Below are positions 17,778 through 25,959 of a stretch of 64,000 bases of DNA, piece by piece (the stretch's first letter is position 1; each line of letters starts with the position of its first letter). The notes beneath the pieces are model-generated. The model was not told the DNA's origin, searched no databases, and saw nothing but the letters and a program-made list of their open reading frames with translations. Source of the DNA: Streptomyces griseoluteus. GTDB taxonomy: Bacteria; Actinomycetota; Actinomycetes; Streptomycetales; Streptomycetaceae. The translations under genes and the position numbers were made by a program. The DNA lies in contig NZ_SRRU01000001.1 of the NCBI RefSeq assembly GCF_004784465.1, positions 992,001 through 1,056,000 on the forward strand, read 5' to 3'.

Positions 17778-18395
17778 GTGAACAAGGCGCAGCTCGTAGA
17801 AGCGATTGCCGACAAGATGGGTGGCCGCCAGCAGGCCGCCGATGCTGTCGACGCGGTCCTGGATGCCATCGTCCGCGCCGTCGTCGCGGGGGACCGGGTC
17901 TCGGTCACCGGCTTCGGGTCCTTCGAGAAGGTGGACCGCCCCGCCCGCTACGCCCGTAACCCCCAGACGGGCGAGCGTGTTCGGGTCAAGAAGACCTCGG
18001 TTCCGCGCTTCCGCGCCGGTCAGGGCTTCAAGGACCTGGTGAGCGGTTCGAAGAAGCTTCCCCGTGGTGGCGAGGTCTCCGTGAAGAAGGCGCCCAAGGG
18101 CAGCCTGACCGGCGGCGCTTCCGCGACCGTGAAGAAGGCCGCGGCCAAGAAGGCCACCAAGGCCGCCGCGAAGAAGACCACCGCCAAGAAGGCGGCGCCG
18201 GCGAAGAAGACCACGGCCACCGCCAAGAAGGCCGCCGCGAAGAAGGCCCCGGCCAAGAAGGCCACCGGCACTGCCGCGGCCGCCAAGAAGACCACCGCGA
18301 AGAAGGCTCCCGCGAAGAAGGTCACCGCCAAGAAGGCGCCCGCCAAGAAGTCGACGGCACGCAAGACCACCGCCAAGAAGACCACCGCCCGCTAG
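17778..18395 (+). CDS. hupS: HU-family nucleoid protein with lysine/alanine-rich tail
   Basis: A 205-residue DNA-binding protein. Residues 1-93 are a canonical HU domain (MNKAQLVEAIADK, FGSFEKVDRPARYARNPQTG), with GSFE and the arm residues RNPQTGERV intact. Residues 94-205 form a histone-H1-like tail made of KKA, AKK and AKKTT repeats. In S. coelicolor HupS is the sporulation-associated HU that compacts the spore nucleoid (established). The GTG start is at 17778. It is preceded by a good promoter and followed by a 15-bp stem terminator shared with the convergent gene. Confidence 0.97.
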   Translation: MNKAQLVEAIADKMGGRQQAADAVDAVLDAIVRAVVAGDRVSVTGFGSFEKVDRPARYARNPQTGERVRVKKTSVPRFRAGQGFKDLVSGSKKLPRGGEVSVKKAPKGSLTGGASATVKKAAAKKATKAAAKKTTAKKAAPAKKTTATAKKAAAKKAPAKKATGTAAAAKKTTAKKAPAKKVTAKKAPAKKSTARKTTAKKTTAR

Positions 18396-18441
18396 AGGCA
18401 CGGCCTTCCACGGCACCCGGTCCCTCAGGGCTCACACGCGC

Positions 18442-18472
18442 CGGGCCGGACTCCCCGGGGGAGTCCGGCCCG
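18442..18472. terminator. Bidirectional terminator between hupS and the convergent gene
   Basis: Perfect 15-bp arms CGGGCCGGACTCCCC at 18442-18456 and its complement at 18458-18472 serve hupS from the left and the 18504 gene from the right. Confidence 0.85.
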
Positions 18473-18503
18473 CGGTGCGTTCACACGGCCGCTCAGGGCC
18501 CGT

Positions 18504-18707
18504 TCAGAAGGTCTGGAGGGTCACCAGTGTGATCCGCAGCCCCTCGCCCCGCCCCTCGGTCTCGATCCGCACCCGCTGACCGGGCCGCAGCAACCGCAGC
18601 CCGCCCGCGTCGAACGCGGCCGCGTCGAAGGGCACCGGGGTGCCGTCGTCGAGCAGCACCTGCCCGCTGCGGCTCTCGGGGTCGTAGGTGTAAGCGGTGG
18701 CCTGCAT
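18504..18707 (-). CDS. Small cold-shock-like beta-barrel protein (67 residues)
   Basis: The pattern resembles a minimal OB-fold/cold-shock-like protein: YTYDPESRSGQVLLDDG, then VPFDAAAFDAGGLRLLRPGQRVRIETEG. That is the order 'strand, gain-of-turn, FD..., L.PGQRV' seen in CSP-like domains, but the aromatic RNP motifs of true cold-shock proteins are missing, so nucleic-acid binding is doubtful. The ATG is at 18707. It lies 9 nt downstream of fbiD/cofC and is probably cotranscribed. It ends at the shared terminator. The function is unknown. Confidence 0.75.
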   Translation of the reverse strand: MQATAYTYDPESRSGQVLLDDGTPVPFDAAAFDAGGLRLLRPGQRVRIETEGRGEGLRITLVTLQTF

Positions 18708-18716
18708 GTCCGCAGC

Positions 18717-19367
18717 CTACTGCCCGGCGAGCGGCACCGGCGCGGTCCACGAGGCGCTCGCCGCCGCGGTGTACGGGCCCACGCCCAGCGCCAGCGCCAC
18801 CCGCAGGTCGTCGCCGGTGTCCACGTCCCGCCGTACCGATTCCACGCTGCCCGGCGCCAGTTCCGCCGCGCCCGAGGCGCGGTGCCGGGCGCGCGAGGCG
18901 CCGCCGAAGGCCGGGGCCAGCTCCCGGCCGGGCGCCGCCGCGAGCAGCGTCGTGCCCCACGCGGCCGCGTCCGCCAGGAAGGCGCGCGGGAATTCGGCCG
19001 CCGCCGTGAGGACCCGCGCCAGCTCCGCCGGGCGCAGCGCGGGCAGATCGGCGTTGAGCGCGGCGACGGCCGCCTCCGGGCGGACGGAGCGCACCGCCGA
19101 GGCGCCGTGCGCCAGCGCGGCGTTCAGCCCCCCGGCCGGCTCGTCCGGCACGATCCGGGCACCGAGCGCGGCCAGCGCACGCCCGGCCACCGGGTCGTCC
19201 GTGACGACCGCCACATCCGCGACCTCGGGACACTCCAGTACGGCGGCCACCGTGTCCTGCGCGAACGCCAGCACCAGCCCCGGCCGCGCTCCGGCGGCAA
19301 CGGCGTCCGCCAGCCTGCTTTTCGCCCGTGCCAAGGGCTTCAGGGGGATGACCAAGCTCCACTGCAC
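18717..19367 (-). CDS. fbiD: Phosphoenolpyruvate/2-phospholactate guanylyltransferase of coenzyme F420 synthesis
   Basis: A 216-residue CofC/FbiD-family nucleotidyltransferase. It couples GTP to phosphoenolpyruvate (actinobacterial FbiD) or 2-phospholactate to give the donor used for the F420 side chain. The N-terminus shows the family motif IPLKPLARAKSRLA near 7-20, with VVTDDPVA near 54, NADLPAL near 104 and a glycine loop near 150. It starts at GTG 19367 and is divergent from the acyltransferase gene. No other F420 genes are in the window. Whether the substrate is PEP or phospholactate is not decided by sequence inspection. Confidence 0.88.
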   Translation of the reverse strand: MQWSLVIPLKPLARAKSRLADAVAAGARPGLVLAFAQDTVAAVLECPEVADVAVVTDDPVAGRALAALGARIVPDEPAGGLNAALAHGASAVRSVRPEAAVAALNADLPALRPAELARVLTAAAEFPRAFLADAAAWGTTLLAAAPGRELAPAFGGASRARHRASGAAELAPGSVESVRRDVDTGDDLRVALALGVGPYTAAASASWTAPVPLAGQ

Positions 19368-19589
19368 CGGCGTACCGCCCCTCTCTGCTCGCGCTCATTG
19401 TCACCCGCTCCCACCGGACGGCCCGAGCCGCCCCGACGGGTGGGGGAATGATGTGAAGGCCGGTCCGGGGGCGGTCGCCGCGGACATGCGGGCGTACGGT
19501 GTCCTCGACAGACCGGCGGCCCGGAGTCACACTTGTCCGGCCCCCGGCCGAGGTGAAGGCCCTCAGAGGCCATGGAGGAAGGTGTCCGC

Positions 19590-20447
19590 GTGTCCCGCCG
19601 CAGAATCGGCTTCTGGTACCGCTTCGCCGCGGTGATCTGCAAACCGCCGCTGGCGGTTCTGATCAAGCGGGACTGGCGAGGAATGGAGCACATTCCGGCC
19701 GACGGCGGATTTATCACCGCGGTGAACCACAATTCCCATGTGGACCCCTTCGCGTACGCGCACTATCAGTACAACACCGGACGGGTTCCGCGATTCCTGG
19801 CGAAGAGCGGCCTTTTCAAGAAGGGATTCGTCGGCGCCGCGATGCGCGGTACCGGGCAGATCCCCGTCTACCGCGAGAGCAGCGACGCGCTGAGCGCATT
19901 CCGCGCCGCGATCGAGGCGGTGGAGAAGGGCGAGTGCGTCGCCTTCTACCCCGAGGGCACCCTGACCCGCGACCCCGACGGCTGGCCCATGACGGCCAAG
20001 ACCGGTGCCGCGCGCGTGGCCCTGCAGACCAAGTGCCCGGTCGTGCCGGTCGCCCAGTGGGGCGTCAACGAACTCCTGCCCCCCTACGCGAAGAAGCCGA
20101 ACCTCTTCCCGCGCAAGACCCACCACGTCCTGGCCGGCCCGCCGGTGGACCTCTCCCGGTTCTACGACCGGGAGATGACCGCCGACGTCCTCAGGGAGGC
20201 CACCGAGGTCATCATGGCGGCCATCACCCGCCAGCTCGAGGAGATCCGCGGCGAGAAGGCGCCGGCGGTGCCCTACGACCCGCGCCGCGAGCGGATCGAG
20301 CAGCGCCGCCGCACCCGCGCCCAGTCCGGTCCGGTCGCCCCGGCCGGCCACGCGGTCCGGCCGGACGACGGCCAGGTCCAGGACACCGTGCCCGCGCCCG
20401 CCGCCGAGGTCACGCCCACCGCCACCGAAGGGGGGAGCGGCAAGTGA
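19590..20447 (+). CDS. plsC: 1-acyl-sn-glycerol-3-phosphate acyltransferase (PlsC family)
   Basis: A 285-residue acyltransferase that makes phosphatidic acid from lysophosphatidic acid at the membrane. The catalytic HX4D is in NHNSHVDPFAYA near 46-57 and the substrate motif FYPEGTLTRD near 118-127. The C-terminal 50 residues are hydrophilic and disordered. I chose GTG 19590 because a GGAGGAAGG site lies 7 nt upstream; an ATG at 19572 would overlap that site. It overlaps gpsA by 4 nt (GTGA). Pairing it with gpsA joins the two first steps of phospholipid synthesis in one unit. Confidence 0.92.
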   Translation: MSRRRIGFWYRFAAVICKPPLAVLIKRDWRGMEHIPADGGFITAVNHNSHVDPFAYAHYQYNTGRVPRFLAKSGLFKKGFVGAAMRGTGQIPVYRESSDALSAFRAAIEAVEKGECVAFYPEGTLTRDPDGWPMTAKTGAARVALQTKCPVVPVAQWGVNELLPPYAKKPNLFPRKTHHVLAGPPVDLSRFYDREMTADVLREATEVIMAAITRQLEEIRGEKAPAVPYDPRRERIEQRRRTRAQSGPVAPAGHAVRPDDGQVQDTVPAPAAEVTPTATEGGSGK

Positions 20448-21454
20448 GCACGCCTGTCCGGGTCGCCGTCATGGGCACCGGCTCCTGGGGCACCGCGTTC
20501 GCCGTGGTCCTCGCCGACGCGGGCTGCGAGGTCACCCTCTGGGCCCGCCGCGCCGAAGTGGCCGACGCGGTCAACTCCACGCGCGCCAACCCCGGCTACC
20601 TGCCCGGCGTCGAGCTTCCGCCGGGCGTGCGCGCCACCTCCGACGCCGCCGAGGCGCTCGGGGACGCGGACTTCGTCGTCCTGGCGATCCCCTCCCAGAC
20701 CCTGCGCGCCAACCTCGCCGACTGGGCCCCGCTGCTGGCCCCGCACACCGTGCTCGTCTCCCTGATGAAGGGCGTCGAACTCGGCTCCGCCATGCGGATG
20801 AGCGAGGTCATCGAGGACGTCGCCAAGGTCCGCCCCGAACGGATCGCCGTCGTCACCGGGCCCAACCTGGCCCGTGAGATCGCCGCCCGGATGCCCGCCG
20901 CCGCCGTGGTCGCCTGCACCGACGAGGAGGTCGCCCGGCGGCTCCAGGCGGCCTGCCACACCCCGTACTTCCGGCCGTACACCAACACCGACGTCATCGG
21001 CTGCGAACTCGGCGGCGCGGTCAAGAACGTCATCGGTCTCGCCGTCGGCATCGCGGACGGCATGGGGCTCGGCGACAACGCCAAGGGCTCGCTCATCACG
21101 CGCGGCCTCGCCGAGACCACCCGGCTCGGCATGGCGCTCGGCGCCGACCCGCTGACCTTCTCCGGACTCGCCGGACTCGGGGACCTGGTGGCGACCTGCT
21201 CCTCGCCGCTGTCCCGCAACCACACCTTCGGCACGAACCTCGGCAAGGGCATGACGCTCGAAGAGACCATCGCGGTCACCAAGCAGACCGCCGAGGGCGT
21301 CAAGTCCTGCGAGTCCGTGCTGGATCTGGCCCGCAGGCACGGTGTCGACATGCCGATCACCGAGACGGTCGTCGGAATCGTGCACGACGCCAAGCCGCCC
21401 GTGGTCGCTCTCAAGGAGCTGATGTCGCGCAGCGCGAAGCCCGAACGACGCTGA
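20444..21454 (+). CDS. gpsA: NAD(P)-dependent glycerol-3-phosphate dehydrogenase
   Basis: A 336-residue enzyme reducing dihydroxyacetone phosphate to sn-glycerol 3-phosphate for phospholipid synthesis. The Rossmann loop GTGSWGTA is near 11-18, and the catalytic lysine lies in GGAVKNVIGLAVG near 191-203. GDNAKGSLITRG and GLGDLVATC follow. Its GTG overlaps the plsC stop. ddlA starts 59 nt downstream, possibly in the same transcript. Confidence 0.97.
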   Translation: MSTPVRVAVMGTGSWGTAFAVVLADAGCEVTLWARRAEVADAVNSTRANPGYLPGVELPPGVRATSDAAEALGDADFVVLAIPSQTLRANLADWAPLLAPHTVLVSLMKGVELGSAMRMSEVIEDVAKVRPERIAVVTGPNLAREIAARMPAAAVVACTDEEVARRLQAACHTPYFRPYTNTDVIGCELGGAVKNVIGLAVGIADGMGLGDNAKGSLITRGLAETTRLGMALGADPLTFSGLAGLGDLVATCSSPLSRNHTFGTNLGKGMTLEETIAVTKQTAEGVKSCESVLDLARRHGVDMPITETVVGIVHDAKPPVVALKELMSRSAKPERR

Positions 21455-21513
21455 GCGAAAGCGCCGGGTCGCCGCTGTCCGGGGGCACTACCAACGGGTA
21501 CTCTCAACGCGAT

Positions 21514-22671
21514 ATGAGCACCGAGAACCTCCCCCAGAACCCTGCGGCGCAGCCCCGCAAGCCGCGTGTGGCCGTCGTGTTCGGCGGCCGCTCCTCCGAA
21601 CACGGGATCTCCACCGTCACCGCGGGTGCCGTGCTGGGCGCCATCGACCGGACCAAGTACGACGTCCTGCCGATCGGCATCACCCGTGACGGCCGCTGGG
21701 TGCTGACGGCCGACGAGCCGCAGCGGATGGCCATCACGGACCGCCGCACCCCGGAGGTCCTGGACGTGGCGGAGTCCACCGAGGGCGGAGTGGTGCTCCC
21801 CGTCGACCCGGCCAACCGTGAGGTCGTCTACAGCGAGCCCGGCGCGGTGCCCAAGGCGCTCGGCGAGGTCGACGTGGTCTTCCCGGTGCTGCACGGCCCC
21901 TTCGGGGAGGACGGCACCCTCCAGGGTCTGCTGGAGCTGTCCGGTGTGCCCTACGTCGGCTCGGGCGTGCTCGCCTCGGCCGTCGGCCAGGACAAGGACT
22001 ACATGAAGCGGGTGTTCACCTCCTTCGGGCTCAAGGTCGGCCCGTACATGGTGATCCGGCCCCGCGAGTGGCAGCGGGACGAGTCCGCCGCCCGCAAGCG
22101 GATCGTGGACTTCGCCGGTGAGCACGGCTGGCCGCTGTTCGTGAAGCCCGCCCGCGCCGGCTCCTCCATCGGCATCACCAAGGTCGAGGACCTCTCCGGT
22201 CTGGACGAGGCCATCGCCGAGGCCCAGCGCCACGACCCGAAGATCATCGTGGAGGCCGCGCTGTCCGGCCGCGAGATCGAGTGCGGCGTCCTGGAGTTCG
22301 AGGACGGCCCGCGCGCCTCGGTCCCCGCCGAGATCCCGCCGCCCAGCGCGCACGCGTACTACGACTTCGACGCCAAGTACATCGACTCCACGCCCGGTGT
22401 CGTCCCGGCCCCGCTCACCGACGAGCAGACCGCCGAGCTCCAGCGGCTCGCGGTCGAGGCGTTCGAGGCGGCGTCCTGCGAGGGCCTGGTCCGCGCGGAC
22501 TTCTTCCTCACCGACGACGGCGAGTTCGTCATCAACGAGATCAACACCCTGCCCGGCTTCACCCCCATCTCGATGTACCCCAAGATGTGGGAGGCGTCCG
22601 GCGTCGGCTACGCGGAGCTGGTGGACCGCCTGATCCAGGCGGCACTGCGCCGCCCGACCGGGCTGCGCTAG
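21514..22671 (+). CDS. ddlA: D-alanine--D-alanine ligase
   Basis: A 385-residue ATP-grasp ligase making D-Ala-D-Ala for peptidoglycan. The N-terminal motif VVFGGRSSEHGIS is near 23-35, the ATP-grasp block FVKPARAGSSIGI near 209-221, and the metal-binding DFFLTDDGEFVINEINTLPGF near 330-350. The length is normal for the family. I see nothing that would mark it as a D-Ala-D-Lac ligase, though subtype is hard to judge by eye. It converges on the lipoprotein gene, leaving only 20 nt and no clear terminator. Confidence 0.96.
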   Translation: MSTENLPQNPAAQPRKPRVAVVFGGRSSEHGISTVTAGAVLGAIDRTKYDVLPIGITRDGRWVLTADEPQRMAITDRRTPEVLDVAESTEGGVVLPVDPANREVVYSEPGAVPKALGEVDVVFPVLHGPFGEDGTLQGLLELSGVPYVGSGVLASAVGQDKDYMKRVFTSFGLKVGPYMVIRPREWQRDESAARKRIVDFAGEHGWPLFVKPARAGSSIGITKVEDLSGLDEAIAEAQRHDPKIIVEAALSGREIECGVLEFEDGPRASVPAEIPPPSAHAYYDFDAKYIDSTPGVVPAPLTDEQTAELQRLAVEAFEAASCEGLVRADFFLTDDGEFVINEINTLPGFTPISMYPKMWEASGVGYAELVDRLIQAALRRPTGLR

Positions 22672-22691
22672 GCGCTCACCGCATCACCGCA

Positions 22692-23210
22692 TCACCGCAT
22701 GGAGGCGATCCCCTCGGGGATCGCCTTCTTCACGGCCGGGGCCAGGTCGACCAGGACCGCCGTCGAGTCGTCCGGGCCGGACAACTCCTCGGGCAGCGTG
22801 ACCTCCACGTAGGCGCGGCGGTTGGCGGTGGTGAAGCGCGAGGAACCGTCGTCCCGCTTCTCCATCAGCCAGTCCACGCCGTCCACCCCGCCGGCCAGCG
22901 CATGGGGGTCGTGGCCCTGGGCGACCTCGGGGTCGGTCATCTTCGGCGGCCGGACCACCCCGCAGCGCAGTATGATCGCCGGGCCCGACCAGCCCGCCGT
23001 ATAGGCGGAAGCGGGCCGTGGGTCGTCGCGGTGCCGGCCGTCCACCTTCCCGGGCAGCGCCTCGTCCAGACGCCGGCACAGGGGGGCGGTGCGCGCGTCG
23101 GGGCGGGGAGCCGCGACCGTGGAGCCGTCGTCCGCCGTGGAACAGCCCGCGACCGCGATCAGCAGCGTGGGCGCGAGCAGGCCGAGGGGCCGGTGACGGA
23201 AGAAGTTCAC
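22692..23210 (-). CDS. DUF3515 lipoprotein
   Basis: A 172-residue predicted lipoprotein. The signal peptide of about 22 residues ends in the lipobox LLIAVAGC, putting the acylated Cys near position 23. The mature domain (residues 40-170) matches DUF3515, a family found in actinobacteria next to ddl and thiL genes, whose function is unknown. Sequence landmarks: APLCRRLDEALPGKV and WSGPAIILRCGV. The GTG is at 23210. Its stop lies in a threefold direct repeat of TCACCGCA (22676-22699), so slippage there would still leave a stop codon. Confidence 0.85.
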   Translation of the reverse strand: MNFFRHRPLGLLAPTLLIAVAGCSTADDGSTVAAPRPDARTAPLCRRLDEALPGKVDGRHRDDPRPASAYTAGWSGPAIILRCGVVRPPKMTDPEVAQGHDPHALAGGVDGVDWLMEKRDDGSSRFTTANRRAYVEVTLPEELSGPDDSTAVLVDLAPAVKKAIPEGIASMR

Positions 23211-23230
23211 CGGCCAAGCGTAGACGGGGG

Positions 23231-23464
23231 CTACAGATGCACGACCGGGCAGGTCAGGGTGCGTGTGATGCCGTCCACTTGCTGGACCTTGGCGACCACC
23301 ATGCGACCCAGCTCGTCGACGGTGTCGGACTGGGCGCGGACGATGACGTCATAGGGCCCCGTCACGTCCTCGGCCTGGATCACTCCAGGAATCCTGCCGA
23401 TCGTCTCGGCGACGGTCGACGCCTTGCCGACCTCGGTCTGGATCAGGATGTACGCCTGTACCAC
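23231..23464 (-). CDS. Stand-alone Lrp/AsnC effector-binding (RAM) domain protein
   Basis: A 77-residue protein consisting only of the Lrp/AsnC ligand-binding alpha-beta domain (VQAYILIQTEVGKASTVAETI, then GPYDVIVRAQSDTVDELGRMV). There is no DNA-binding HTH. Such SARP-like RAM proteins form dimers or octamers that bind amino acids and may modulate full-length Lrp proteins (family knowledge, role here inferred). GTG start 23464 with GGAGG close upstream. The stop is 20 nt upstream of the DUF3515 start, so the two are likely cotranscribed. It is divergent from thiL. Confidence 0.9.
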   Translation of the reverse strand: MVQAYILIQTEVGKASTVAETIGRIPGVIQAEDVTGPYDVIVRAQSDTVDELGRMVVAKVQQVDGITRTLTCPVVHL

Positions 23465-23669
23465 GGAACCTCCAGGGCGGCCACGAGGATCATGTGGGGA
23501 AGAGGAACGCCACGGTATCGCGTCGCCGCTCTCCGAGGGGAGACCCTGGGGAACGGGGCACGCGCGCCGGGGTGCGGGCACGACGGAAGTTGACGGACAC
23601 CTCGACCGTATCGGGGACACTGATGACGCGCGACCGGGCACGGGACAGGTACAGAAGGGGCTTGAGGCC

Positions 23670-24632
23670 ATGAAGGGCACAGTGGGTGAGCTTGGTGAGT
23701 TCGGGCTCATCCGGGAGCTGACCTCCCGTCTCACCACCACCCCGGCGGTCCGGGTCGGCCCCGGTGACGACGCCGCCGTGGTCGCCGCCCCGGACCGCCG
23801 GGTGGTGGCGAGCACCGACATCCTGCTGGAGGGCCGGCACTTCCGCCGCGACTGGTCCACGGCGTACGACGTGGGCCGCAAGGCCGCCGCCCAGAACCTC
23901 GCCGACATCGCGGCGATGGGCGCCGTGCCCACCGCCCTGCTGCTCGGCCTGGTCGTCCCCGCCGAACTTCCGGTGACCTGGCCGACCGAGCTGATGGACG
24001 GCCTGCGCGACGAGTGCCAGGTCGCGGGCGCCTCCGTGGTCGGCGGCGACGTCGTACGCGGCGACACGATCATGGTGTCGATCACCGCGCTCGGTGATCT
24101 GCGCAACCAGGAGCCGGTGACCCGCGCGGGCGCGCAGCCCGGCGACCTGGTGGCCGTCACGGGCTGGCTGGGCTGGTCCGCCGCCGGGTACGCGGTGCTC
24201 TCGCGGGGCTTCCGCTCGCCGCGTGCCTTCGTGGAGGCCCACCGCCGTCCCGAGCCGCCGTACCACGCGGGGCCGGCCGCCGCCGCGCTCGGCGCGACCG
24301 CGATGTGCGACGTCAGCGACGGACTGATCGCGGACCTCGGGCACATCGCGGACGCCAGCAAGGTACGGATCGACATCCGCTCCGGTGCGATCGACATCCC
24401 GACGCAGATGAACGACATCGGCCAGGCGGTCGGGGTCGACCCGCTGCAGTGGGTGCTCACCGGGGGAGAGGACCACGCGATCGTGGCGACCTTCCCGCCG
24501 GACACCAAGCTCCCGGCCCGCTGGAAGGTGATCGGCGAGGTGCTCAACCCCTCGGCGCTGCCCCAGGTGACCGTGGACGGGGCGCCCTGGACCGCGACGG
24601 GCGGCTGGGACCACTTCGGGGACCCCGAGTGA
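23670..24632 (+). CDS. thiL: Thiamine-monophosphate kinase
   Basis: A 320-residue PurM-like ATPase that converts thiamine phosphate to thiamine diphosphate, the last step of the pathway. The motifs GPGDDAAVV near 31-39, [11 protein letters not shown] near 49-59, [10 protein letters not shown] near 75-84, GGDVVRGD near 124-131 and [14 protein letters not shown] near 212-225 are intact. It starts at ATG 23670. thiD begins inside its stop codon (GTGA overlap), so the two are coupled. No TPP riboswitch was seen upstream. Confidence 0.96.
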   Translation: MKGTVGELGEFGLIRELTSRLTTTPAVRVGPGDDAAVVAAPDRRVVASTDILLEGRHFRRDWSTAYDVGRKAAAQNLADIAAMGAVPTALLLGLVVPAELPVTWPTELMDGLRDECQVAGASVVGGDVVRGDTIMVSITALGDLRNQEPVTRAGAQPGDLVAVTGWLGWSAAGYAVLSRGFRSPRAFVEAHRRPEPPYHAGPAAAALGATAMCDVSDGLIADLGHIADASKVRIDIRSGAIDIPTQMNDIGQAVGVDPLQWVLTGGEDHAIVATFPPDTKLPARWKVIGEVLNPSALPQVTVDGAPWTATGGWDHFGDPE

Positions 24633-25429
24633 GGCCCGCCGGGCAGGCGCCGCCGCGCGTCCTGACCGTGGCCGGCTCGGACTCCGGCGGCGGAGCGGGC
24701 ATCCAGGCCGACCTGAAGACGATGCTGGCGCTGGGCGTGCACGGGATGAGCGTGATCACCGCCGTGACCGCGCAGAACTCCCTCGGAGTGCAGGGCGCCT
24801 GGGAGCTGCCGGTGGAGGCGGTGCGGGCGCAGTACCGCAGTGTGGTGGACGACATCGGCGTCCAGGCTGTGAAGACCGGGATGCTGGCCTCGGCGGAACT
24901 GGTGGAGGCGGTCGCGGAGTTGATCTCCGGTACGGACGCGCCCGTGGTGGTGGACCCGGTGGGCGTCTCCAAGCACGGCGACCCGCTCCTCGCCGCCTCC
25001 GCACTGGACTCGGTGCGCACCCGGCTCCTCCCGGTGGCGACCGTGGCCACCCCGAACCTGGACGAAGTGGCCCAGCTCACAGGACTGAAGGTCGCTTCGG
25101 AGGCCGATCTCCGCCCCGCGGCGGAAGCCGTACTGGCCCACGGGCCCCAGTGGGTGCTGATCAAGGGCGGGCATCTCACGGGCGAGGCCGTGGACCTGCT
25201 CACCGACGGCGACCAGGAGTTCTGGCTGCGTGCCCCGCGCCACGACAACCGGCACACCCACGGCACCGGCTGCACTCTGGCCTCCGCCATCGCCGCGGGG
25301 CTGGCGAAGGGGCTGCCCGTGCCGGAGGCGGTCACGGCGGCCAAGGAGTACGTCACCGGGGCGATCGCCCGGGGGTTCGCGCTGGGCGCCGGGATCGGCC
25401 CCGTGGACCACGGCTGGCGCTTCCGATAG
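24629..25429 (+). CDS. thiD: Hydroxymethylpyrimidine/phosphomethylpyrimidine kinase
   Basis: A 266-residue ribokinase-fold kinase acting twice on the pyrimidine moiety of thiamine. The motif [17 protein letters not shown] is near 15-31 and the C-terminal anion-hole motif [14 protein letters not shown] near 209-222. It starts in the thiL stop. A hairpin terminator follows 18 nt after the stop. Confidence 0.95.
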   Translation: MRPAGQAPPRVLTVAGSDSGGGAGIQADLKTMLALGVHGMSVITAVTAQNSLGVQGAWELPVEAVRAQYRSVVDDIGVQAVKTGMLASAELVEAVAELISGTDAPVVVDPVGVSKHGDPLLAASALDSVRTRLLPVATVATPNLDEVAQLTGLKVASEADLRPAAEAVLAHGPQWVLIKGGHLTGEAVDLLTDGDQEFWLRAPRHDNRHTHGTGCTLASAIAAGLAKGLPVPEAVTAAKEYVTGAIARGFALGAGIGPVDHGWRFR

Positions 25430-25447
25430 GCGAGAAGGCAACGCGAA

Positions 25448-25477
25448 GAGCCGGCCCACCCGAAGGTGGACCGGCTC
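25448..25477. terminator. Bidirectional terminator between thiD and rpmB
   Basis: Arms GAGCCGGCCCACC and GGTGGACCGGCTC (one mismatch) with a CGAA tetraloop lie between the two convergent genes. Confidence 0.8.
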
Positions 25478-25516
25478 GACGCAGCAACCGACAGTGGCCG
25501 CGCGCTTAGCTGTGCG

Positions 25517-25702
25517 TCAGCGCGAGACCTTGCCGGCCTTGATGCACGAGGTGCAAGCGTTCACGCGCTTCGGCGTCCCGCCGACCACGGTACGGACGCG
25601 CTGGATGTTCGGGTTCCAGCGACGGGACGTACGGCGGTGCGAGTGCGAGATGTTGTTGCCGAAGCCCGGCCCCTTGCCGCAGACGTCGCAGTTGGCAGCC
25701 AC
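25517..25702 (-). CDS. rpmB: 50S ribosomal protein L28 (zinc-binding form)
   Basis: A 61-residue L28. The two Cys pairs CDVC at 5-8 and CTSC near 50-53 mark the zinc-containing (C+) version. The zinc-free paralog that Streptomyces makes under Zur control is not in this window. Basic core [12 protein letters not shown]. The ATG at 25702 is preceded by a near-perfect 20-bp palindrome (25738-25757). Confidence 0.97.
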   Translation of the reverse strand: MAANCDVCGKGPGFGNNISHSHRRTSRRWNPNIQRVRTVVGGTPKRVNACTSCIKAGKVSR

Positions 25703-25737
25703 GGGTCACTCCAAAGACTTCAGATGCACTTACGGTT

Positions 25738-25757
25738 GATCCCGGCATGCCGGAATC
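25738..25757. repeat. Near-perfect 20-bp palindrome upstream of rpmB
   Basis: Core CCGGCATGCCGG (25742-25753) flanked by GATC and AATC with one mismatch. It lies 36 nt upstream of the rpmB start and could be an operator or a leader hairpin. No regulator is assigned. Confidence 0.5.
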
Positions 25758-25959
25758 GAGATCAGGAGACCTGAGATCTTGAGTGGCGCTGCCAGGGGGA
25801 ATGGCCCGACCGGGATCGGGCAACCGGAGCAGCATACAACGACTGCTTCCGTACAACGAAACTACCATGGCGGCCCGGCATCCCGTGCCCGGCCCTCCCG
25901 TGATGGACGCCGCCCCACGGTCTACGCTGCGTCCCACGTCCAGCCACAGGGAGGCGCAG

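Noticed and set aside
22676-22699. Threefold TCACCGCA repeat as a regulatory site
   Set aside because: It lies at the convergent ends of ddlA and the DUF3515 gene, is only 24 nt long, and is best explained by simple slippage.
23465-23669. TPP riboswitch before thiL-thiD
   Set aside because: The gap does not show the CUGAGA and ACCUGA core blocks of the TPP aptamer.
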